This document shows positions 34,003 through 42,880 of a DNA stretch of 64,000 nucleotides, one piece after another. Position 1 is the first letter of the stretch; the number at the start of each line of letters is the position of its first letter. A program made the position numbers and the translations under genes. Source of the DNA: Halomonas stenophila (GTDB lineage Bacteria; Pseudomonadota; Gammaproteobacteria; Pseudomonadales; Halomonadaceae); the NCBI RefSeq assembly GCF_014192275.1, contig NZ_JACHXR010000014.1:41673-105672 (forward strand), given 5' to 3'. The notes under the pieces are model-generated. The model was not told the origin of the DNA. It searched no databases and saw only the letters and a program-made list of their open reading frames with translations.

Positions 34003-34872
34003 TCAGGCGGCCAGTGGCGCCCGGCGCCGTTGCCACCACTCGTTGAGGGCCAGTGACCCGAGGATGATCGCCCCGCCCAGGGCCAGGCGCGGCAGGTCGG
34101 CGTCGCGGTTCCAGATCAACAGGTTGACCAGCAGGCCGGCCGGGACCAGGGCATTGTTCATGATGGCCAGCGCACCGGCATCGACCCGGGTCGCGCCCAG
34201 GTTCCACAGGAAATAGCCGAGCCCCGAGGCCACCAGGCCGAGCCAGGCCAGCACCCCCCACTGCACGCCGCTGGTGGGCAGGGCCGTGGCATCGCCCAGC
34301 AGCAGGAAGGCCGGGGCGGCCACCGCCAGGGCACCGAGGTAGAACCAGCCGAAGACCGCGAGCCGCGGCAACGCCTCGGGCAGGCCGGCGGAGAGGCGCC
34401 GGTAGCCGACCTGGCCCAGGGCGAAGCACAGGTTCGCGCCCTGCACCACCAGAAAGCCCAGCCAGTAGCCGTCGTCGAGCCCGCGGTAGCGGATCACCGC
34501 CGCCCCGAGCACCGCCAGCGCGGCGGTGACGAGGTGGAAAGGGGTGAACCGCCGGAACAGGGCGTCGTCGAGCAGGGTGATATAGAGGGGCGTCAGGATG
34601 GTGAAGAGCAACACTTCCGGCACCGACAGCAGCAGGAAGGACTGGTAGAAGAAGATGTACATCAGGCCGAGTTGCACGGCGCCCAGCCCCAGCAGTGCCA
34701 GCCGCTGACGCCCCCTCAGCAGCGCCGGCCTCAGGAAGGGCAGGAAGACCAGCGCCGCCAGGGCGATGCGGGTCATCACGGCGAAGTAGCTGTCCACCTG
34801 GCCGGCCAGGTAGACGCCGATCAGCGAGAACGAAAAGGCCCAGAGGACGGTGATGCCGACGAGGTAGCCCAA
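34003..34872 (-). CDS. EamA/DMT-family carboxylate or amino-acid exporter
   Basis: This 289-residue protein has ten membrane segments in two EamA repeats. It starts MGYLVGITVLWAFSFSLIG and continues GQVDSYFAVMTRIALAALVF, as in the carboxylate/amino acid/amine transporter group. No ATG fits the N-terminus. TTG at 34872 with GGAG six bases upstream is the best start. It probably exports small metabolites. It is 64 bases upstream of nadK on the same strand. Confidence 0.82.
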   Translation of the reverse strand: MGYLVGITVLWAFSFSLIGVYLAGQVDSYFAVMTRIALAALVFLPFLRPALLRGRQRLALLGLGAVQLGLMYIFFYQSFLLLSVPEVLLFTILTPLYITLLDDALFRRFTPFHLVTAALAVLGAAVIRYRGLDDGYWLGFLVVQGANLCFALGQVGYRRLSAGLPEALPRLAVFGWFYLGALAVAAPAFLLLGDATALPTSGVQWGVLAWLGLVASGLGYFLWNLGATRVDAGALAIMNNALVPAGLLVNLLIWNRDADLPRLALGGAIILGSLALNEWWQRRRAPLAA

Positions 34873-34937
34873 GGTCAACTCCAGAGAAAATAAGGGGTTG
34901 ACGGCGATTATACCCGTGACGTTCGCCCTGCCAAGGA

Positions 34938-35456
34938 TCAGGCCCGACGCAACCAGTGGATCACGTAGACGACCCCGGGCACCCACCCGAGCAGGGTCAG
35001 GCCCAGGGCGATGGCCAGGCGACGGGGCCCGCCTCCGGCCAGGCCCATGGCCAGCGGCGGCAACAGGACCGCCAGGGCGACCAGGGCCGCGTAGGGTTCG
35101 GGCCGCACCGGGGCCTCGGCGGACGGGGTCACCTCGCTCGGCGCCTCGGCCTCGCCGGGCGTGACGCGGACCCGGTCGCCCGCCCGGGGGGTGAAGTGCT
35201 CCACGCCGCCGCCCTCGTGCTCCAGGGCCCGGCGGTGGGCCTCCTGGTCGATCTTCTGCTCCAGGTCCTCGGCGCCCTCGGCGAGGACATCGTGGTAGCG
35301 CTCCCAATCTTCCCAGTCATGGGGGGTGCCGGCCCGCGGCCGGTGATCGCTGGCCTCGCGGGCACGGGACCAGGCCTTCTCCTCCAGGGTATTGGGGCGC
35401 TCCCGGTCGCGCTCTCCGTCCAGCCCCTTGCGGGCCAGGTATTCGCGGGCATCCAT
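34938..35456 (-). CDS. Hypothetical protein with C-terminal YqaE/Pmp3-like membrane domain
   Basis: This 172-residue protein has a charged N-terminal half (MDAREYLARKGLDGERDRE, rich in Arg and Glu, helical) and a C-terminal membrane part. That part ends in RRLAIALGLTLLGWVPGVVY, which resembles the Pmp3/YqaE two-helix domain linked to salt and pH stress. GGAGG lies upstream of the ATG. The middle region (TPGEAEAPSEVTPSAEAPV) is a disordered linker. The gene is divergent from the CBS-domain gene. The function is unknown. Confidence 0.7.
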   Translation of the reverse strand: MDAREYLARKGLDGERDRERPNTLEEKAWSRAREASDHRPRAGTPHDWEDWERYHDVLAEGAEDLEQKIDQEAHRRALEHEGGGVEHFTPRAGDRVRVTPGEAEAPSEVTPSAEAPVRPEPYAALVALAVLLPPLAMGLAGGGPRRLAIALGLTLLGWVPGVVYVIHWLRRA

Positions 35457-35703
35457 CAGGCGCCTCCATCGGTCGGGGATGCGGCATTGTGGCATATTGG
35501 AGTGGATCGTCCGGCACGGGTTCCTGGCTGCAGCACCGTTGGCAGGCCGGCGAGGGTTATCGGGATGGCGACGCTGTCGGTCGGCTATGCTGAACATGAG
35601 ACACGTCCGGTCCGGCCTCGCGTCGCGCGCCAGCGGGACCACGCGTCACAGGCGACGGGCAACGGGCGAGTCAGGTACCAGCGTTGGCACAAGGAGAACC
35701 GCC

Positions 35704-36111
35704 ATGCCCAGCAAGGCTCCCACCATCGTGCGCGAGATCATGTCCCGCGACTGCTACCGGGTCACCGGCAGGACCTCGGTATCCACCCTGGCCGAAGGCC
35801 TGGCGCGACACCGCCTGCCCGGCGCTCCGGTGGTCGACGAACACGACAGGCTGATCGGGTTCATCTCCGAGCAGGACGTGCTCGGCAAGGTGCTGGAAAG
35901 CTCCTATCTCAACGAGGAGCCCCCGCTGGTGCGGGAACTGATGCGCAACGAGGTACTCGCCGTCTCCCCCACCAAGAGCATCACCGACCTGGCCCAGGAG
36001 ATGCTCGGCGCCAAGCCCAAGGTCTACCCGGTCACCGAACAGGGCCACCTGGTCGGCATCGTGACCCGCCGTGATGTGCTCAGCGCCATCCTGCGCATGC
36101 GCCATTCCTGA
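35704..36111 (+). CDS. Tandem CBS-domain protein
   Basis: This 135-residue protein consists of two CBS motifs: IMSRDCYRVTGRTSVSTLAEG...GAPVVDEHDRLIGFISEQD and LMRNEVLAVSPTKSITDLAQ...YPVTEQGHLVGIVTRRDVLS (positions about 10-65 and 75-130). Stand-alone CBS pairs usually bind adenosyl nucleotides and regulate partners. AAGGAG is present upstream of the ATG at 35704; longer in-frame upstream reading is not supported. No partner gene is evident. Confidence 0.85.
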   Translation: MPSKAPTIVREIMSRDCYRVTGRTSVSTLAEGLARHRLPGAPVVDEHDRLIGFISEQDVLGKVLESSYLNEEPPLVRELMRNEVLAVSPTKSITDLAQEMLGAKPKVYPVTEQGHLVGIVTRRDVLSAILRMRHS

Positions 36112-36192
36112 TCGCCTGCCCCTTTCCGATGCGGCCCCGCCCGCCCCCTTCGCCGGGGGCGGTGTCTGTTCATGCACGGGAGTCACGCAAAG

Positions 36193-36221
36193 AAAAGCCG
36201 CCCCAGCGGGGCTGAGGCGGC
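36193..36221 (-). terminator. Hairpin with minus-strand T tract between the CBS gene and tRNA-Gly
   Basis: GCCGCCCCAGC (36197-36207) and GCTGAGGCGGC (36211-36221) pair with one mismatch. The minus-strand sequence after it reads TTTTCTTT. It could stop antisense transcripts running toward the CBS gene, or act with weaker efficiency on the plus strand after the stop at 36111. No minus-strand gene ends here, so its purpose is unclear. Confidence 0.5.
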
Positions 36222-36371
36222 AAAGGATCGAATATGCAAGCCAGAACAACAGTGTTAGCGACTGCCATCGCGCTGTTGCCTGCACCTGTTCAGACAGTGT
36301 CGGCGGGGAAAGTTCGTCACGCCGAGGAAATTTTTTCACGTTGTACGTCCGGTACGCCGGCACGACCGGGG

Positions 36372-36399
36372 TTGTAATCATTAACCCACTGGATATACT
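36372..36399 (+). promoter_or_regulatory. Promoter of tRNA-Gly
   Basis: TTGTAA (36372-36377), a 16-base spacer and TATACT (36394-36399) form a good sigma-70 promoter. Transcription would start just before the tRNA 5' end at 36410. Confidence 0.7.
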
Positions 36400-36409
36400 G
36401 GGAAACCTC

Positions 36410-36483
36410 GCGGGTGTAGCTCAATGGTAGAGCAGAAGCTTCCCAAGCTTAAGACGAGGGTTCGATTCCCTTCACCCGCTCCA
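36410..36483 (+). tRNA. tRNA-Gly(CCC)
   Basis: This 74-base cloverleaf has acceptor arms GCGGGTG/CACCCGC, a D arm GCTC/GAGC, anticodon loop TTCCCAA with anticodon CCC at 36442-36444, a T arm AGGGTTCGATTCCCT and an encoded CCA end. It closely matches E. coli tRNA-Gly(CCC). It decodes GGG. The top pair of the anticodon stem is a mismatch (G-A). Confidence 0.97.
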
Positions 36484-36541
36484 GCTCCCCTCGCGCCCTC
36501 GGCGTATCCGACCGGTCCACCGCCCCGCTCCCGAGCCCTCC

Positions 36542-36913
36542 ATGGCCCTGTTCCTGACCGTCTTTCTCGTCTGCCTGATCATCTTCGGCGGCATGGTCGC
36601 CATCCTGATGCTCTCGCGCACGCCCCGCTACCGCACCGAGCCGGAGCACCTCCTCGAGGTGTTCGACAAGGCGCTGGAGAGCCGGGTCGGCGAGACCGAG
36701 TGGAACACCATCGTCGGCTACCCGGTGCGCCACGACGACTACCTGGAGGGCGTGCGACGCCGTGCCCAGCGGCTCATGGACGAACACGGTCGGCATGGCC
36801 GAGTCGCCCGCGGCAAGCCGCTGCTGGATGCCGAGGGCCAGGCCGAACTGGCCGCGCTGCGCGATCACCTGGCGGCCCGCACCCGACTCAGGCGCCGACA
36901 CGCCGACCCGTGA
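36542..36913 (+). CDS. Hypothetical protein with N-terminal membrane segment
   Basis: This 123-residue protein begins MALFLTVFLVCLIIFGGMVA, a single membrane span. A soluble, charged domain follows with ETEWNTIVGYPVRHDDYLEGVRRRAQ and ends in an Arg-rich stretch. Codon use is normal for the region. It follows the tRNA by 58 bases. No family was recognised. The soluble part is probably cytoplasmic because of its many arginines. Confidence 0.65.
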   Translation: MALFLTVFLVCLIIFGGMVAILMLSRTPRYRTEPEHLLEVFDKALESRVGETEWNTIVGYPVRHDDYLEGVRRRAQRLMDEHGRHGRVARGKPLLDAEGQAELAALRDHLAARTRLRRRHADP

Positions 36914-36973
36914 GCGTTGACGCCGTTTCCGGTAGAATGAAGCGGCATGCCCCGACGCCGGAGGCCGACGACG

Positions 36974-37774
36974 ATGGCCAGCGCCATCCGCCAGATTCCC
37001 CTCGACACCGCCATCCACCACCATGCCCACGATTTCCACCAGCTCGTGATCGGCCTGCAGGGTCGGGCCGAGTTCGAGATCGAGGGGCTGGGCGGCTCCA
37101 TCTCGGCGCTCTCCGGCTGCATCGTGCCGGCCAACCACATGCACTACTACGCCGGCACGGGCGACAACCGCCAACTGATCCTCGACCTGCCCCACGACGC
37201 CCTGTCGCTGACCGGCCACCACCATGAACTGGCACGGCTGTTCGACGCGCCACGCTTCTTCGACCTGGACGATCCCCTCGAGCGCTACCTGGACTTCCTG
37301 CTCCACGAGCTGCGCCTGATGTCGCAGCAGGGATCCCTCCCCGTCGTCCAGCAGGAGCGACTGGCCTCGACCCTGCTGGGCTCGCTGCATGCCCGGCTGG
37401 CCGGGGAACCGCCATGCCGGGGACGGAGTCTCGATCTGGCGGCGCTGGACCGGTTCATCGATCGCCATCTCGGCAGTCATCTACGGGTCGCCGACCTGGC
37501 CGCGGAGGCCTGCCTGAGCGAGGCTCACTTCACCGAGCGCTTCCGCGCCCAGACCGGCCTGCCGCCCTGGCAGTACGTGATGCGTCGTCGCCTCGAGGCC
37601 TCGCGCCGCCTGCTGCACGAGAGCCACCTGCCGCTCTCCGAGATCGCGGCCCTGACCGGCTTCACCAACCAGAGCGCCCTGTCCCGCGCCTTCCGCCGCG
37701 CCTTCGGCCAGCCGCCCAGCCAGGTGCGGCGCCGCGGCCGCCAGCGGCTGGCCACTCCCGCCTCCCGGCCCTAG
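36974..37774 (+). CDS. AraC-family transcriptional regulator, probable activator of the put genes
   Basis: This 266-residue protein has an N-terminal cupin-like domain (HHHAHDFHQLVIGLQGRAEF and GCIVPANHMHYYAGTGDNRQ) and a C-terminal AraC double helix-turn-helix (about 165-260): LRVADLAAEACLSEAHFTER, then LSEIAALTGFTNQSALSRAF. ATG at 36974 has GGAGG nine bases upstream and is preferred to the ATG at 36947. It lies 186 bases before putA in the same direction, like the PruR proline regulator of Pseudomonas. Two 21-bp-spaced repeats in the putA promoter are likely binding sites. Confidence 0.82.
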   Translation: MASAIRQIPLDTAIHHHAHDFHQLVIGLQGRAEFEIEGLGGSISALSGCIVPANHMHYYAGTGDNRQLILDLPHDALSLTGHHHELARLFDAPRFFDLDDPLERYLDFLLHELRLMSQQGSLPVVQQERLASTLLGSLHARLAGEPPCRGRSLDLAALDRFIDRHLGSHLRVADLAAEACLSEAHFTERFRAQTGLPPWQYVMRRRLEASRRLLHESHLPLSEIAALTGFTNQSALSRAFRRAFGQPPSQVRRRGRQRLATPASRP

Positions 37775-37816
37775 ACCAAGGTCGCAGAAAGGTTCCCCCG
37801 CCGAGACAACATCCGC

Positions 37817-37848
37817 GAAATCGACAAATCCCGCCGGGAAATCGACAA
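37817..37848 (+). promoter_or_regulatory. Direct repeats in the putA promoter, candidate AraC-type activator sites
   Basis: GAAATCGACAA occurs exactly twice, at 37817-37827 and 37838-37848, with starts 21 bases apart, two turns of the helix. The second copy ends just before the expected -35 position of a weak promoter whose -10 may be TAGGAT (37878-37883). This is the usual layout for AraC-family activation. The regulator gene directly upstream is the natural candidate. Confidence 0.6.
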
Positions 37849-37960
37849 GCAGAACCTAATAATCGGCCCTAACCTCATAGGATGCCCTCGGTCCGCGGGC
37901 GGCCATGCGCCGGCGGCCGGGACCTTACCCTGTGACGACGGGCTTTCAGCGGGGATTTTC

Positions 37961-40900
37961 ATGCTCAACGCCAACAACATGCTGGATGACGCTACCTGGC
38001 GTCAGGATCTCGACACCCTCTTCGCACGGATCAGCGACCACTACGCCGTCGACGAGAACGCCTTCGTCGAGGAACTGATCAAGACCCTCGATGCCGATCG
38101 GCAGGACTTCACGCGGATCGCCGACAAGACCGCCGAGCTGGTCCGCGAGATCCGCGAGATGGACACCGCCGTCGACACCATCGACGAGCTGCTCCAGCAA
38201 TACAGCCTGGACACCCATGAGGGCCTGATGCTGATGTGCCTGGCCGAGGCCATGCTGCGCATCCCCGACAAGGCCACCGCCGACGCCCTGATCGAGGACA
38301 AGCTGGGCCCGGCCGACTGGAAGGCCCACGTCGGCAAGAGCGAATCCTGGATGGTCAACGCCTCCACCTGGGGCCTGCTGATGACCGGTCGCGTGGTGAC
38401 CCTGGACAAGCCCCGGGAGGGCAAGCCCTCGGGCTTCATCAACAAGATGGTCAACCGCATGGGCGAGCCGGTGATCCGCCGCGCCATGGTCGAGGCCATG
38501 AAGGTCATGGGCAAGCAGTTCGTGCTGGGGCGTGACATCGACGAGGCCCTCAAGCGCTCCCGGCCCCTGTTCGACAAGGGCTATACCTATTCCTACGACA
38601 TGCTCGGCGAGGCGGCGCGCACCCGCACCGACGCCCAGCGCTATTTCGACGACTATGCCCGGGCCATCGAGCGGGTCGGCAAGACCAGCCGCTCGCTGTC
38701 CGACAGGACGCCGACCCCGTCGATCTCCATCAAGCTCTCCGCGCTGCATCCGCGCTACGAGTTCGGCCGCCGCGAGCAGGTCCTCGAGGAGCTGGTCGGC
38801 AGTGTGCGCGAGCTGGCCGGCCTGGCGCGCCGGCTGGGCGTGGCGGTGACCATCGACGCCGAGGAGGTCGATCGCCTGGAGCTGTCGCTGGAGGTGTTCC
38901 GCGCCGTCTACGAGAGCGATACCTGCCGCGGCTGGGGCCAGTTCGGTCTGGTGATCCAGGCCTATGCCAAGCGCGCCCTGCCGGTGCTGCACTACCTCAA
39001 CCGTCTGGCCGAGCGCCAGGGCGACGTGATCCCGCTGCGCCTGGTCAAGGGGGCCTACTGGGATACCGAGATCAAGGAGTCGCAGCAGCTCGGCGTCGAC
39101 GGCTATCCGGTGTATACCCGCAAGGCCTCCACCGACGTGGCCTACCTGGTCTGCGCACGCTTCCTGCTCTCCGAGGCCACCCGGGGGCGGATCTTCCCGC
39201 AGTTCGCCACCCACAACGCCCACACCATCAGCACCATCCTGGAGCAGGCCAACGCGGCGCAGCGCCCGTTCGAGTTCCAGCGCCTGCACGGCATGGGCGA
39301 GGCCCTCTACGACGCGGCCCTGAAGCGCGCCCCCGAGGGCACCTACTGCCGCATCTATGCGCCGGTGGGGGCCCACAAGGACCTGCTGCCCTACCTGGTC
39401 CGCCGGCTGCTGGAGAACGGCGCCAACTCCTCCTTCGTCCACCAGCTGGTGGACCCCAGGGTGCCGGTGGAATCGCTGTGCGTGCACCCGGTGGAGACGC
39501 TGCGCCAGTACGCGACCCTGGCCAACCACCGGATCCCCCTGCCCCGGGACATCTTCGGGCCGAAGCGCCGGAACTCCCGGGGCGTGAACCTGAACATCCG
39601 CAGCCAGTACCAGCCGCTGATGGACGCCATGGCCCGGCACATGGACAAGCGCTACGAGGCCCGGCCGCTGCTGGCCTTCGAGGTGGCCACCGACCCGTCA
39701 CTGGTCCACGAGGTCACCAGCCCCTACGACCGGCGCCAGGCGGTCGGCTCGGTGCTGTGGACCAGCAAGGCGCAGGCCGAGCAGGCCGTGGACGCCGCCT
39801 GGGCGGCCTTCCCGCGCTGGGATGCCACCCCCGTGGCCGAGCGCGCCGCCATCCTGCGCCGCTTCGGCGACCTGATGGAAGCGCACATGGCGGAGCTGAT
39901 GACGCTGTGCTCCCGCGAGGGCGGCAAGCTGCTCACCGACGGCGTCGACGAGATCAAGGAGGCGGTGGACTTCTGCCGCTACTACGCGATGCGCGCGGAG
40001 GAGCTGTTCGCCGAGCCGACCCGCCTGCCGGGCCCCACCGGCGAGTCCAACGACCTGATGATGGGCGGCAAGGGCGTGTTCGCGGCGATCAGCCCCTGGA
40101 ACTTCCCGGTGGCGATCTTCTGCGGCCAGGTGGTGGCCACCGCGGTGGCCGGCAACACCGTGCTGGCCAAGCCCGCCGAGCAGACCTCGATCATCGCCCA
40201 CCGCGTCATCGAGCTGCTGCACGAGGCCGGCATGCCGCGGGACGTGGTCCAGCTGCTGCCCGGCGACGGCCCCACCGTGGGCAGCGTGCTGACCCGCGAC
40301 CCGCGCATCACCGGCGTGGTGTTCACCGGCGGCACCGACACCGCCCAGATCATCAACCGCGCCCTGGCCGGCCGCGAGCATGCCCCCCTGCCGACCCTGG
40401 TGGCCGAGACCGGCGGCATGAACGCCATGATCGTCGACTCCACCGCCCTGCCCGAGCAGGTGGTGGCCGACGTCATCCAGTCGGCCTTCCAGAGTGCCGG
40501 CCAGCGCTGCTCGGCGCTGCGTGTGCTCTATCTCCAGGACGACGTGGCGGACCGGGTCATCGAGATCCTCGAGGGCGCCATGGCCGAGCTGCACATCGGC
40601 GATCCCCGCGATCTTGGCACCGACGTGGGCCCGGTCATCGACGAGGATGCCCGCAAGAACCTCCAGGCGCATATCGACAGGCTCAAGGGCGAGGGCCGCC
40701 TGCTGGCCGAGACCCGGCTCGATGCAGCCCATACCGCCAACGGCACCTTCATCGCCCCGACGGCGTTCCAGATCGAGGGCATCGATGCCCTGGAGCGGGA
40801 GCAGTTCGGTCCGATCCTGCATATCGTGCGCTACCATGCCAGCGATATCGACAAGGTGATCGCCTCGATCAACGGTCGCGGCTACGGGCTGACCTTCGGC

Positions 40901-41152
40901 GTGCACAGCCGCAACGAATCCTTCGCCGATGAAATAGCGAAGAAAGTCCGCGTTGGTAACGTCTACGTGAACCGCAATATCATCGGGGCCGTCGTCGGGG
41001 TCCAGCCCTTCGGTGGGCAGGGCCTCTCCGGCACGGGTCCCAAGGCGGGAGGCCCGAACTACCTGCTGCGGTTTGCCACGGAAAAGACGGTGACCGTCAA
41101 CACCGCCGCCCTGGGTGGCAACGCGTCACTGCTCGCGCTGGGAGACGAGTGA
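37961..41152 (+). CDS. putA: Bifunctional proline dehydrogenase / L-glutamate gamma-semialdehyde dehydrogenase
   Basis: This 1063-residue enzyme oxidises proline to glutamate. After a helical arm, the FAD barrel domain (about 200-500) has SISIKLSALHPRY, RLVKGAYWDTEIK and FATHNAHTISTI. The aldehyde dehydrogenase domain (about 570-1040) has ISPWNFPVAIF, ETGGMNAMIVDS and the catalytic Cys in QSAGQRCSALRVLY. It lacks the N-terminal ribbon-helix-helix domain of the 1320-residue E. coli type, so it cannot repress its own operon. This fits control by the adjacent AraC-type activator. PutP is encoded downstream. Confidence 0.95.
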   Translation: MLNANNMLDDATWRQDLDTLFARISDHYAVDENAFVEELIKTLDADRQDFTRIADKTAELVREIREMDTAVDTIDELLQQYSLDTHEGLMLMCLAEAMLRIPDKATADALIEDKLGPADWKAHVGKSESWMVNASTWGLLMTGRVVTLDKPREGKPSGFINKMVNRMGEPVIRRAMVEAMKVMGKQFVLGRDIDEALKRSRPLFDKGYTYSYDMLGEAARTRTDAQRYFDDYARAIERVGKTSRSLSDRTPTPSISIKLSALHPRYEFGRREQVLEELVGSVRELAGLARRLGVAVTIDAEEVDRLELSLEVFRAVYESDTCRGWGQFGLVIQAYAKRALPVLHYLNRLAERQGDVIPLRLVKGAYWDTEIKESQQLGVDGYPVYTRKASTDVAYLVCARFLLSEATRGRIFPQFATHNAHTISTILEQANAAQRPFEFQRLHGMGEALYDAALKRAPEGTYCRIYAPVGAHKDLLPYLVRRLLENGANSSFVHQLVDPRVPVESLCVHPVETLRQYATLANHRIPLPRDIFGPKRRNSRGVNLNIRSQYQPLMDAMARHMDKRYEARPLLAFEVATDPSLVHEVTSPYDRRQAVGSVLWTSKAQAEQAVDAAWAAFPRWDATPVAERAAILRRFGDLMEAHMAELMTLCSREGGKLLTDGVDEIKEAVDFCRYYAMRAEELFAEPTRLPGPTGESNDLMMGGKGVFAAISPWNFPVAIFCGQVVATAVAGNTVLAKPAEQTSIIAHRVIELLHEAGMPRDVVQLLPGDGPTVGSVLTRDPRITGVVFTGGTDTAQIINRALAGREHAPLPTLVAETGGMNAMIVDSTALPEQVVADVIQSAFQSAGQRCSALRVLYLQDDVADRVIEILEGAMAELHIGDPRDLGTDVGPVIDEDARKNLQAHIDRLKGEGRLLAETRLDAAHTANGTFIAPTAFQIEGIDALEREQFGPILHIVRYHASDIDKVIASINGRGYGLTFGVHSRNESFADEIAKKVRVGNVYVNRNIIGAVVGVQPFGGQGLSGTGPKAGGPNYLLRFATEKTVTVNTAALGGNASLLALGDE

Positions 41153-41195
41153 GCCCCACTCGTCGTCAACGACAACAAACGGAAGGAAGCTTCCC

Positions 41196-41318
41196 ATGAT
41201 GGAAAACCACGCCAATACGGGCTCGACGTTCCCGCTCTCCCGGATCGTGATGCCACCCAGGGACACGATGGCCGGCATGCGTACCAACAACACGCCGGTT
41301 CTACAGCCGGCCGAATAA
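41196..41318 (+). CDS. Possible 40-residue small protein between putA and putP
   Basis: This ORF starts MMENHANTGSTFPLSRIVMP and ends TPVLQPAE. It has a GGAAGGAAG ribosome site eight to ten bases upstream, and its stop overlaps the start of the putP ribosome site region (TAAAAAGGAG). There is no membrane segment or known motif; it contains four Met and several Pro. It may be a genuine small protein or a leader peptide that couples translation to putP. I do not recognise it. Confidence 0.5.
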   Translation: MMENHANTGSTFPLSRIVMPPRDTMAGMRTNNTPVLQPAE

Positions 41319-41333
41319 AAAGGAGACGTTCTC

Positions 41334-42824
41334 ATGGCTATTGGTGTCTGGATCAGTCTTGTTGCTTACTTTGCGCTCATGATCGCCATCGGCTTTTATG
41401 CCATGCGCAAATCCACGTCCACGTCTGAGGATTACATGCTGGGTGGCCGAGCCCTCAGTCCACAGGTAGCGGCCCTGTCGGCCGGTGCGTCGGACATGAG
41501 CGGCTGGTTGCTGCTGGGTTTGCCCGGGGCACTGTTCGTATCCGGTCTGGGTCAGGCCTGGATCGGTATCGGTCTGCTCGTGGGTGCGTTCTTCAACTGG
41601 ACGCTGGTCGCACCACGCCTTCGCGAACAGACGGTTCACTATGGTAATGCGATCACCATTCCGGAATTCCTGGCAAACCGCTTCCCGACCCGGGCGATGT
41701 CACTGCGAACGGTATCCGCTATCGTCATCGTCGTCTTCTTCGCGGTGTACACGGCGTCAGGCCTGGTGGCGGGCGGCAAGTTGTTCGAAAGCGCGTTTGC
41801 CGGAGTCATCAACATTGCTGGCCTGAGTGACTACGCTGCGGGCGTCGTCATCACGCTGGGCGTGGTACTCGCCTATACGGTTGTCGGCGGCTTCCTGGCC
41901 GTAAGCATGACGGACTTCGTGCAGGGCTGCATCATGATGCTGGCACTGGTGATCATGCCGGCGGTCGTGCTCTTCGGCGAAGGTGGCGGCGGTTTCGCCC
42001 AGGCGTCACAGACCCTGAATGACGTCGATCCCACGCTACTATCGTGGACGGAGGGGCTGACCCTTATCGGCTGGCTGTCTGCGGTGACCTGGGGGCTGGG
42101 TTATTTCGGTCAGCCGCACATCATCGTGCGCTTCATGGCCATCCGGACGCTGAAGGATGTTCCCGTTGCCCGTAACATCGGCATGAGCTGGATGCTCATC
42201 TCCCTGATCGGTGCGATCTCTCTGGGGGTGTTCGGCCGAGCCTACGCGATCCGCAACGGCATGAATGTCGAAGATCCGGAAACGATCTTTATCATCCTGG
42301 CGGATCTGCTGTTCCACCCGCTGATCACCGGTTTCCTCTATGCGGCCCTGCTGGCGGCGATCATGAGCACCATTTCCAGCCAGCTGCTGGTGTCGTCTTC
42401 ATCCCTGACCGAGGACTTCTACCGCCTGTTCCTGCGTAAGGAGGCGACGGAAAAGGAGACCGTCGGCGTCGGCCGGATCAGTGTCGTACTGGTGGGTCTG
42501 GTAGCCGCCGTCATTGCGTCCGATCCTGACTCTCAGGTGCTGGGGCTGGTCAGTAACGCCTGGGCAGGCTTCGGTGCGGCGTTCGGCCCGCTCATCATCC
42601 TGTCGCTGATGTGGTCGCGCACGAACGGCGCCGGCGCCATCGCGGGCATGGTGGTGGGTGCCGTCACCGTCATGATCTGGATTTCACTGGGCTGGAACGG
42701 AGAGTTCATGGGGGGGCCCGGTGTGTACGAGATCATTCCTGGCTTCATCGCTGCCTTCATTGCCATCCTGGTGGTGAGCAGCGTGACTGCCGATGCCGGT
42801 GAATATCAGAAAATCTCTCGCTGA
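41334..42824 (+). CDS. putP: Sodium/proline symporter
   Basis: This 496-residue SSS-family carrier has 13 membrane segments. Typical features are STSTSEDYMLGGRALSP, ASDMSGWLLLGLPGALFVSG (sodium and proline site region), TYTASGLVAGGKLFES-like VYTASGLVAGGKLFE, GYFGQPHIIVRFMAIR and SSSSLTEDFYR. It starts at 41334 after AAGGAG. GGT codons and AT-ending third positions are more frequent than in neighbouring genes, which use almost only GGC. This may reflect selection for expression or a different origin. A terminator follows. Confidence 0.95.
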   Translation: MAIGVWISLVAYFALMIAIGFYAMRKSTSTSEDYMLGGRALSPQVAALSAGASDMSGWLLLGLPGALFVSGLGQAWIGIGLLVGAFFNWTLVAPRLREQTVHYGNAITIPEFLANRFPTRAMSLRTVSAIVIVVFFAVYTASGLVAGGKLFESAFAGVINIAGLSDYAAGVVITLGVVLAYTVVGGFLAVSMTDFVQGCIMMLALVIMPAVVLFGEGGGGFAQASQTLNDVDPTLLSWTEGLTLIGWLSAVTWGLGYFGQPHIIVRFMAIRTLKDVPVARNIGMSWMLISLIGAISLGVFGRAYAIRNGMNVEDPETIFIILADLLFHPLITGFLYAALLAAIMSTISSQLLVSSSSLTEDFYRLFLRKEATEKETVGVGRISVVLVGLVAAVIASDPDSQVLGLVSNAWAGFGAAFGPLIILSLMWSRTNGAGAIAGMVVGAVTVMIWISLGWNGEFMGGPGVYEIIPGFIAAFIAILVVSSVTADAGEYQKISR

Positions 42825-42855
42825 AAGAGCGCGCATAACGCCCTCAAGGTAGTGG

Positions 42856-42880
42856 AAGGGCTCCTGCGGGAGCCCTTTTT
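42856..42880 (+). terminator. Rho-independent terminator after putP
   Basis: GGGCTCC (42858-42864), loop TGCG, GGAGCCC (42869-42875) and then TTTTT. It lies about 32 bases after the putP stop and ends the put operon. Confidence 0.93.

Noticed and set aside
37946..39640. A 564-codon minus-strand frame opposite putA
   Set aside because: PutA is unmistakable on the other strand; this frame lacks motifs and a ribosome site.
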